Under the pieces are notes generated by a model. The model did not search any database. It saw nothing but the letters and a program-made list of their open reading frames with translations, and was not told the origin of the DNA. The position numbers were made by a program, and so were the translations under genes. Positions 56,281 to 64,000 of a DNA stretch of 64,000 nucleotides are shown piece after piece. Location: assembly GCA_963681505.1 (NCBI GenBank), contig OY811971.1, forward strand, positions 23,105,128 to 23,169,127, in the 5' to 3' direction. Source of the stretch: Eunapius fragilis. Lineage: Eukaryota > Porifera > Demospongiae > Spongillida > Spongillidae. Position 1 is the first letter of the stretch. Every line of letters begins with the position of its first letter.

Positions 56281-58093
56281 TTGGCCTTATCAGCATGCAG
56301 CCTGAAATGTCAAGTCGTTGATGCAAGCAGCAGTGGTAGCACAAGCGCACACTCTCCACCCACCATTTCAGATGAAGCAGCGTCTCAAGCAGTGGGTCTT
56401 ACAGAACAGCATGAGCAAGAAGTAAATGATTCTGACAACAGTTTACTTTGCCATGGAGTAGAATGGAAGGTTGTTGATGGAGTTCTTGAAGACTGGAGAT
56501 GCATGCCAAGATTTGGAGCACACATCTTGTGGGTAAATTATGTGAATGAGATGCGTAGGACACCATTCGATTATTGGATGCTGTCATTTCCATCCCATAT
56601 GCTGACAGATATCAGCAATTGGACTTCAGACCGCTTGCCTGAAGGATGTGAGAAGGTCAATGAAGGGGAGATATTGGCAGTGTTCGGTGCCCTGTATTCT
56701 TTGACAAGGACCTCAGAAGGTAGACGAGATTTGTGGTCCACTGAGGATGGTCTTTCTCCTGCTCCTCGTTTTGGGGAGCGATATGGCCTGTCACAAAATC
56801 GCTTTGAAAATTTACTTAGATGCTTACCATTCTGCCCTGAAGATGAGCTAGAATAGCAGTGATAAATGGTCATAACTTCGCCGCTTGATCGAATGCTTCA
56901 ATCAGCGAAAAGTAGAGAAGTTCTATCCTGGGTGGCAGTTGTGCGTAGATGAGTCTGTGTCGTCATGGAGAGGAAAAGATGATGATTTTTGTTCGGATGG
57001 AATGCCCCATGTGACATGAATAGACAGGAAGCCAAACGGAGTGCATGGGATGTGAGCTGAAGAATAGTGCAGGATGCTGACACAAAGATCATTCTATAGC
57101 TTGAGACTTTCAGGAAGGTGCTGAGGTTATGAACACTAAGGAATACATGTCTGAATACAAGCTTGCAGGCACTGCCCTGCTCCTTAGGCTTACCAAGCCA
57201 TGGCATGGCTCTGGGAGAGCTATAAGTGCAGATTCTGCCTTCACTAGTGTCACCACAGCTGTTGCTTGTAGAAAGAATGGTATGCACTTCACAGGATTAG
57301 TAAAGACAGCAACTCGAATGTTTCCTAAGCTGTATCTTGATGAGGTGGAATTCAAAGAACTAGGTGATGATGTCACACTAACATCCAGTGTAGAAGGCCA
57401 TAACATCATCGCCCATGCATGTGGGGAAAGTGTTTTGTGTCCACACATTCTACAATTCTCCCTGGTAAGCCATCCAACAAGCGCAGATGAAGAGAGATGC
57501 TTGATGAAGATGGGGAGGAGGTAGGACAGACGGAAGTATTTAACAAAACTGTCAAGTGAAAGAAGATTGTTGAATCCTATTTTGATGCAGCATCAATTAT
57601 AGACATCAACAATCACATGCGTCAAGGAGGCCTGGCACTGGAAACAGCATGGCGAACCCAGTCTTGGACAAACCGTGTTGTGGCAACAGTTCTTGGGATT
57701 GTGGAAACTGATGCATACCTCTTGTACAAGAAGTTCCACCCAGGAAGCAGTATGCTGAGCCACTCCGACTTCACTGAAGCTGTTACCAAAGCAGTTAAGC
57801 ATAGGCACATGCAGATAAGCATAGGCACACAGGCTAGCCATCGTAAAAGGCTTGAAAGTGAAAATGAGCATTTGCTACATAATTTTGTACCACTAAAGTC
57901 TCTTCCATTATACAACAAGAATTCTGAACTGTGCACTGCTACTTATGCAAGCAGACTATGCAGTGTATGTAGGAGCCCCTGGAAGAACTGTTGTAGTGTT
58001 TGCTCAGATGCATCAAATGGAAAAATCGTGGCTCTATGTGGACTGCGATCAAAGCAAGGAAGCAATTGTCTAGTAAAGCATATTGCATTGTAA
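56281..58093 (+). pseudogene. piggyBac-derived transposase (PGBD-like), with frameshifts
   Basis: The first block (56281-56856) includes VLEDWRCMPRFGAHILWVNY, ILAVFGALYSLTRTSEGRRD, then PRFGERYGLSQNRFENLLRC, the N-terminal pattern of piggyBac transposases. The second block, in a new frame near 56895-57010, has RPLIECFNQRKVEKFYPG and CVDESVSSWRGKD with the first catalytic Asp, followed by stops. The third block (57129-57524) has GRAISADSAFTSVTTAV with the second catalytic Asp. The fourth (57617-58093) has SWTNRVVATVLGIVETDAYL, then a C-terminal Cys-rich segment (CSVCRSPWKNCC) like the piggyBac zinc ribbon. Several frameshifts and stops make it inactive. The order of blocks is complete. Confidence 0.82.
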
Positions 58094-58234
58094 ATATAGT
58101 GCCTTGCATACACATTCAGCTGCTCATATTCTACATGTACATGCATATATTCACTGATTTTGTAGCTGTACCTATCAGTTTACACAATCCACCACATGAA
58201 GGTAGCTAAGTTTTGAAAGGCCACATGAATATAA

Positions 58235-58284
58235 TTAGTGATTTTTGACTTAAGCCACAAACGCACGGTCAATCTATGATTAAA
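58235..58284 (+). repeat. Direct repeat flanking the piggyBac-like element, right
   Basis: Partner of 55550-55606. It lies six bases outside the right inverted repeat of the element. Confidence 0.65.
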
Positions 58285-58900
58285 TATAGATATATACACT
58301 TATACATAACAAACACTAAAACATCAGTAAAAAGAGAGAGGAGGTTGGAGGCTGAGTTTCCAATGCAGCAAGATTGAAGCAGCGTTTCATCTCTGATTGG
58401 CAATAGAATACAGAAGGTATGCTTTTGACACCTGTGGTATTCACATAGCAAAGGAGTACATACATGTAATAGTCTGCCAAGAAAAAAACAGATTTAAATC
58501 TTAAATTTATAACCAACATGTAAGCATACTACATTTAACAATGTACAATCTCAAACAAGTAACAATCTGAAACAAGGTTGTCATTGGATGTTTCAAGCAT
58601 GAAACAGTGTCTACAAACTTTTTTTGACAAGCTATTTACAACCTTATTACAACTTCAGTACAAGCTTGTTAGAACCTTGTTACAACCACAGTACAAACTT
58701 GTTAACAAGGTTATCAATAGCATATCACCAGCTGGTCATTTTTACTTGGGTATGCCAACTATCAGACTACACTTGATACAATGAATGTTCTTAAATGGTG
58801 TCAGTTTTTTATTATTAGCATGGCAAACCTTGCTATCAATGGCCACTACTTTCAGTAGCCAAGTAAGGTCACACATTTGCACCAGGAATAGTGTCTACCA
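58285..58900. other. AT-rich region without recognised gene
   Basis: Several 'gttacaacctt / cagtacaagcttgtt' strings near 58600-58710 form a short imperfect repeat. No exon is supported. Confidence 0.4.
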
Positions 58901-58902
58901 TA

Positions 58903-59620
58903 TGGATGCCTTCTTCTTTAATATCATTATGAAGTTATTGCAGAACTATAATGTAAAAAAAAAAACAAGTGGTTGAGCTTACTGTGTGGGAATCAATAGA
59001 GTTGCTGTATACATCTCCCTAATGAGGTGGCCCACATGAAGTTACTAGCTAAGCCTGCCTGCTGTACAATTGACACAGAGACTTTGGGCTATGGATACAT
59101 TGCCCTGGTGGCTGTCGCATGTAGTGGCTTCTTCACCCCAGCACCTTTGTAGGTTTCTACAGCTGAACAGTTCTGCTGCTGACATACTATGGCAGCACAT
59201 CCTACCACATCATTTTGATATCTCACACATTATCTCACACAATATTTACCCGTATTGAGAGGACATACAGGACAGAAATAAGATATTTTCTTACATCTTA
59301 TTTCTGTCCTTTATGTCCTCTCCAAACAAAGGGAATTACACCTGGGGATTCAAATCTTAAATGTCCATCTGAAGAAGTTCTACATTGCTTCAAACTAAGC
59401 GTCCAGATTTCTTTAAAAATCACTATGTCAAAGTCACTATGTCAGTTATACTTCAGGCAGGTTTCTAGTAATTTCATGTGGGCCAACTCATTAGGGAGAT
59501 GTAGCAACTCTATTAAATTCCACACAGGGAGGGCACAGTAAGCTCAACTGATTTTTTTTTTTACATATAGTTCTGTGACAACTTCATAATAACAAGGCAT
59601 CCATACATGTGGCTGATGGA
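58903..59620. mobile_element. Palindromic MITE of about 715 bp
   Basis: Left arm (58903-59060: 'aacttcataatg'-type string, 'gagcttactgtgtggg', 'gagttgctgtatacatctcc', 'ctaatgaggtggcccacatg') mirrors the right arm (59472-59620). A second palindrome lies in its centre (59260-59320, 'acaggacagaaataagat' and complement). No coding capacity is recognised. Confidence 0.78.
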
Positions 59621-59639
59621 GTTTTCTGGTAGTTAAAGG

Positions 59640-60300
59640 AAGGGGTGTGGCAGATTGAGCAAGGTGCGGCAGTGCAGTGCTAATTTTCTTTATTGCATTA
59701 CCAGAAATTTCGGACGCTCATTACGTATTCCTGACGCGTCAATGCAAACGTCCGTTAATTTTCCGCGCACGCGTCCATTGACATGTATGGAACAAAGTGC
59801 ATTTCTGTTCAGTATAAATCAGGAATCGACAGAAAAAAGGAAAGCGGTCAAAAATATAGTTAAGAACATCTTTCACTATGCGTTATTGATGAAACAAAAA
59901 AATTCAGGGTCTATCTGTAGGTTCCATGGCCCTAAAACAACACGTCCATAGACACATGTAGAAATTGTGTAAAAATTTGGGTTTTGTCAAGATGTTTGTG
60001 CATTTTTCTCAGGATCTGTGATAGTTGCAGTAAGAATCGGTGATTAACATGTTAGCCAGATCATCGAGGAAGGGGCCAGATACCATAAAACACTCTTTCC
60101 CCTACTTTTCTAGGTTCCAGAGTCACTTCAGTGGTGTTAGGTACTGAATGTCCCCATTATTAATCCTTCCACTTGTATGACGTAATGGACGTTTTTATAC
60201 GGGCTCGGCCACTGTGTGACTCACTCAGGTATGTTACATCTGAGGTGCTTATAGGCGTTCTACATGTGCGTAACAACCATAGCTTGACCCACATACGTAG
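59640..60300. other. Region without recognised gene
   Basis: A short inverted pair ('acgcgtcaatgcaaacg' and 'cgcacgcgtccattgacatg', 59734-59785) is present. The 98-codon open frame here has no known motif. Confidence 0.35.
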
Positions 60301-60309
60301 TATATATAC

Positions 60310-60990
60310 AGTGGCGTATCCAGAATTTCAGCGAGGGGGTGCTTAAGGTCAGGAATACTGGGGGGGGGGGGGAAGGGGAGGGCCCGCTTCTGGTCCGATA
60401 TGAAAAGTGAGTGTGTGTGTGTGTGTGGGAGGGGGGGGGGATGCAGTCCGCTTCAAGTCCGATACGAAAAGTGGAGGCCTTTGGCACACGTCGTTATATT
60501 TAATAACTAACGGTCACAATTTTGACCGAGGGGGGTGCTCAAAAGCACCTGGAGCACCCTCTCCAGGGGCGGATACAGAAATTTCCAAAAGGGAGGTTTA
60601 GACCCGCGATACAGTGGTGTAGAGAGAGGGGGGGGGACATATGTCCCCGGGCGCAGGGTTGAGGGGGCGTCGAAGTAGACGAGAGATAATTAATTATCGC
60701 GTCAACGAGAACTCACGAACGCATCGGCAGATACAGGGGGCAGTTGTAAACGCGTTCATATAATATAAGGCTCCTCCCCTTCCCTCTTTTCCGCTATGTA
60801 CCCCCCCCCCCCCCCCCCATCGGGCCAGAAGCCGACAGCCCCCCCCACCCCCCCGGGCGCTCAACACTCACACTATGTCACTGCCGCGATACGAAAAGCG
60901 GGGGTGGGGTGGTGGGGGTGGTGGTGCTGTCCGCTTCAGGCCCGATACGAAAAGCGGGGGGGGGGGGGGGGGGGGGGGGTGCCGTACGCT
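60310..60990 (+). repeat. 'cttcaggcccgatacgaaaagcgggg' repeat cluster with poly-G/C
   Basis: The motif 'cgcttcaggcccgatacgaa' with 'aagcgggg' or close variants recurs at about 60386, 60450, 60885 and 60930, each followed by a G run. The inverse form builds 63845-63995. Family D ends ('cagtggcgtatccag' at 60310 and 'ggggcggatacag' at 60563) are interleaved. Confidence 0.65.
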
Positions 60991-61139
60991 TCAGACTGGA
61001 CTCAATAATATCTTGTATATTTACCAGACCCCGCCAAACTAAGAACTAAACAACATTTGAAATAGCCTACAACCAGCCTGCCTATACAACTGTATAGGCC
61101 TAACAGTGTGTAATTGTCTAGTTGTTGGATGAGTTTCCA

Positions 61140-61406
61140 TCACAATAGTGTTGGTGCCATATGTATGTGTGTGCTTGTGTGCATGCATGTGTATGCTTGT
61201 GTGCATGTGTGTGCAAGTGTATATGCATGTGAATGCGTGTGTGTGTGTGTGTGCATGTGGATATTGTACTTGTGTGTTCATTTGGGTCACTTCATTCATA
61301 CACTCACATAGGTCTCAGTAGTCTAGTATTTGGGCAAGCTGGACTGACAATAGATTGGAACTGGACCTCTCAAGCTAGAGGTGTTTGTTCATGTACATGT
61401 ACGTTG

Positions 61407-61462
<56 letters not shown>

Positions 61463-61867
61463 TATATGTCTGGAGTATGTATTTGTGCATTTCTGTGTTT
61501 TTATAACATTTCTGCATGTTATAAGTGGGGCTCAATATAGCCCAAGTATCAACTAGCTGGACCTCTCAAGCAAGGGGAGCTAGATCATACACAAGGGGAG
61601 CTAGCTAGATCATACGCATTGTGTGTGGGTGTGCATATGTCTGTTGAGAATATATCATATATGTCTGTTGAGAATATGTGCATGTGTTTGTGTGCATTAG
61701 ATGTGTGTGCATTGTGCATGTTATCGCTCTTCTGCTAATGGGCTGCTTTTGTACTGTTAGGTGAGCAGCAGCTGGCTTCATGTGTGTTAGTTAATTATTT
61801 GCTCATGCATATAAACACATGCACACATGTATATCACTATACATATCACACATGCACACATATACAC

Positions 61868-61925
<58 letters not shown>

Positions 61926-61930
61926 ATGTT
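61140..61930 (+). repeat. TG/AC-rich region
   Basis: Long stretches of TG and 'tgtgtgcatgtg' type repeats, including (TG)n 61411-61460 and (AC)n 61868-61922. No gene is seen. Confidence 0.8.
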
Positions 61931-62129
61931 TGCTATGACCAAACGCAAAGTCTCCCATTTAACACCATGGAATGTATGTTAGTTGGTTCAATACATACAA
62001 CACACCAGTTGTTGCATGTGCTGGACTTATACGTACTGGATTGCCTTTTGAAAGTGGCACTGCCCAGGCCACTACGATCCAGAAACCTACTTCAAATGAC
62101 ACCAAGTGCTCAGATCTTGGGTGGGTGTG

Positions 62130-62238
62130 CAGTGGCGGATCGAGCATATTTTAGGCTCATTAAAACCGGGCAATTATGGGCCCGTGCCCATAATTGCCCG
62201 GTTTTAATGAGCCTAAAATATGCCTGGATCCACCACTG
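62130..62238. mobile_element. 109-bp palindromic MITE, family D
   Basis: Ends CAGTGGCGGATC and GGATCCACCACTG, with arms through 'cataattgcccggttttaat' and its complement. It is flanked by GGTGTG on both sides (62124-62129 and 62239-62244), a probable target duplication of six bases. Confidence 0.82.
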
Positions 62239-62699
62239 GGTGTGTCTCACTAGTTCCCGAGTCCTATATACAGTACAGAGGCATTATGTATTTGCAACTT
62301 CCACCACATGTTGTATGAACAGGACTGGTGTATTGGATTGCTGTGATGTATGTAGTGGACTGGTATGTTGTATGATGGAGGAGGGAAGGGGGTGTGGCAT
62401 TGCCCCTGCACATTTATTAAAGAGGGAGGGTGTTGGTGGGAAGTACTACACACCTGTGCACCATCCTCAGATTTTTACATTTGAAGTTCTGAAGCCATGG
62501 GTAAATATGAAGTCATGTGTGTGAATAGCTCAGCATATCCAGTGGCCAAATCTATTGAGATAGGGTAGAAATAATTTCACTGCCATTATCAAGGCTCCAT
62601 CCAGTGAGACCATTTACATGTAAATACAAACACAAACACACACACACAGAGGATGTTTGATATCACCAAATGCAAAGTCTGCTATTTAAGTCCATGGAG

Positions 62700-62850
62700 T
62701 TTATGTGAGGTGGTCCAGTACATACTACACACACCGGTCCAGTACATACATCACACCAGTCCAGTACATACATCACACCAGTCCAGTACATACATCACAC
62801 CAGTCCAGTACATACATCACACCAGTCCAGTACATTCAATACATCAGCCC
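62700..62850 (+). repeat. 22-bp tandem repeat
   Basis: About six copies of 'cagtccagtacatacatcac' plus 'ac' with slight variation, from about 62738 to 62850. Confidence 0.85.
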
Positions 62851-63128
62851 AGTACAACACCGGCACCAGTCCTGTACATTATTAGTGCTAGAAGTTCAAT
62901 GTTCTGTGCAATGCACTGTTCCCACTGTTCTAATAAAAGCGCATCAATGTCCTCCAGTGAAACTGAATGGAAGTGATGCAAGGAAGGACCTACAGCCTTG
63001 TAGTCCTCTTCTGAGTCTCCATCAAAGAACTCAACTCCGTCATCAGTGGTCTTCCACCACACACCAGGTCCACAAATAAGGTAATCACTAATCCTCTCGA
63101 TGTGTGCTTGGTACGATGCAGATTTCAT
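62844..63128 (-). CDS. Unidentified 94-codon ORF
   Basis: Open frame starting MKSASYQAHIERISDYLI with balanced composition and an acidic middle (FFDGDSEEDY), followed by EDIDALLLEQWEQCIAQNIE. Upstream is a plausible short leader with no in-frame extension. The last 12 residues overlap the end of the 22-bp tandem repeat. I recognise no domain. It may be a real small exon or gene. Confidence 0.35.
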   Translation of the reverse strand: MKSASYQAHIERISDYLICGPGVWWKTTDDGVEFFDGDSEEDYKAVGPSLHHFHSVSLEDIDALLLEQWEQCIAQNIELLALIMYRTGAGVVLG

Positions 63129-63469
63129 AATCTCCCTTGTAAAGTGGGTGTTTGAGATTTTTCCTGTAACTTTTCCAAACTTTTCTACCTCACAACTTTT
63201 GCTCTGCTACCGTGTCCTCATGTTTAGAATGTTGCTCATAATGCAGGCGTTTGATGGCATTGGTGATAATGTTCTCTGTGTTTTGATTTCATGTTGAATT
63301 GCTGATTTGTTTGACTTGACTGAACATTCTCTCCTGAATCTCCGTGTTTAAGGATCTTAGACAAATGATTCGGTACAGCAGTGGTGAGTGGGTTGTTAAT
63401 GCATGAAAGTAGTGGCCAAACTTTTTTCTTCTAGTCATTTGGTTTGGTGGTTTGGTGCCACAAATAACT

Positions 63470-63783
63470 TAGCACACAAACACCCCTCACCACACGCACC
63501 CTACACACCCCACACTCCCCTCTACACGCACCCCTCCACACACCCTACACTCCCATCCACACACACCCCTTCGCACACCCACCTACACAACTCCCCTCTC
63601 CACACACACCTTACACTCCATACCTACACTCACCTCTCCACACACCCCCTACACTCCCATCCACACACACCCTACACTCCCATCCACACACCCCCTACAC
63701 TCCCATCCACACACCCTACACTCCCATCCACACACACCCTACACTCCATACCCCTACACACCTCTCCACACACACCCTCACAG

Positions 63784-63818
<35 letters not shown>

Positions 63819-64000
63819 GGACAGCATCCCCCCCCCCCCCCCCCCCCCCCTTGCTTTTCATATCGGGCTTGAAGTGGACAGCACCCCCTCCCCCCGCTTT
63901 TTGTATCGGGCCTGAAGCGGGCAGCAACCCCCCCCCCCCCCCGCTTTTCATGTCGGGTCTAAAGCGGACAGCACCCCCCCCCCCCCCCCCCCCCCACACC
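63470..64000 (+). repeat. 'cacaccctacactcccatcc' tandem repeat and poly-C blocks
   Basis: An irregular 20-26-bp repeat ('ctacactcccatccacacac') runs to about 63780, followed by (CA)n and then poly-C blocks separated by 'cgcttttcatatcgggcttg' plus 'aagtggacagcac' units, the inverse of those at 60310-60990. The window ends inside a C run. Confidence 0.8.

Larger units (their letters stand above)
55812..58229 (+). mobile_element. piggyBac-like transposon, 2.4 kb, decayed
   Basis: Bounded by inverted repeats of 44-45 bases (55812-55855 and 58185-58229) that differ by one base ('ttcatgtggcctttcaaact', 'ccttcatgtggtggattg' and complements). It encloses a piggyBac-type transposase relic. Typical piggyBac ends are shorter and flanked by TTAA. 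Here the immediate flanks are not TTAA, so these repeats may be subterminal or belong to a different element. Confidence 0.7.

Noticed and set aside
55812..58229. Host-domesticated PGBD gene
   Set aside because: Stops and frameshifts throughout, with well-kept element ends, point to a dead transposon and not a domesticated gene.

Overview
The window looks like a stretch of an early-branching animal genome, most likely a demosponge of the Amphimedon type. The reasons are multi-exon genes with short phase-1 introns, several Death-fold immune-type genes, many palindromic MITEs, animal-type DNA transposons, long microsatellites, and one 200-base assembly gap (36301-36500). The species is an inference. 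No bacterial operons, CRISPR arrays, tRNA or rRNA genes were seen.

Layout. (1) 1318-6051, plus: a broken gene for a secreted thiaminase I-like (thiamine pyridinylase-like) protein, with a signal-peptide exon and a long second exon carrying frameshifts. (2) 9511-21932, plus: a 14-exon gene of 481 codons joining an N-terminal CARD-like domain, a TKL/RIPK-like protein kinase with a non-RD catalytic loop (HGD), and a C-terminal Death domain. All splice phases agree. A degenerate coding relic lies in its second intron. (3) 22388-23144, minus: exons of an SLC41/MgtE-type magnesium transporter, convergent with the kinase gene and lacking its middle part. (4) 22.9-34.6 kb: segmental duplications, long (TG)n, four blocks of a 21-bp minisatellite in both orientations, and a 50-bp tandem repeat. 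(5) 34687-34994, plus: the terminal exon of a second Death-domain gene.

(6) 37251-44622: an apparently complete 7.4-kb CACTA/EnSpm-like transposon with matching terminal inverted repeats and subterminal AAGTCTTG-type repeats. It carries a damaged tnp2-type transposase gene (minus) and, head to head with it, a BEN-domain protein gene (plus) whose mapped exons are open. Two MITEs are nested inside. (7) 44.6-47.4 kb: a large nested inverted repeat that includes mirrored (CT)n/(AG)n tracts, plus direct repeats. (8) 50202-53042, plus: a third Death-domain gene. (9) 53.4-55.3 kb: a repeat carrying a reverse-transcriptase-element C-terminal ORF. Shorter copies occur at 26.8 and 35.6 kb. (10) 55812-58229: a decayed piggyBac-like transposon. 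(11) 58.9-64 kb: palindromic MITEs, microsatellites, tandem repeats and poly-C/G runs.

The recurring host theme is Death-fold signalling. The CARD-kinase-Death protein would be a RIPK-like innate immune adaptor kinase, and two more Death-domain loci lie within 30 kb. The most unusual mobile-element theme is a CACTA-type element whose second protein is a BEN-domain (DNA-binding) protein. It could play the part that TnpA plays in plant CACTA elements.
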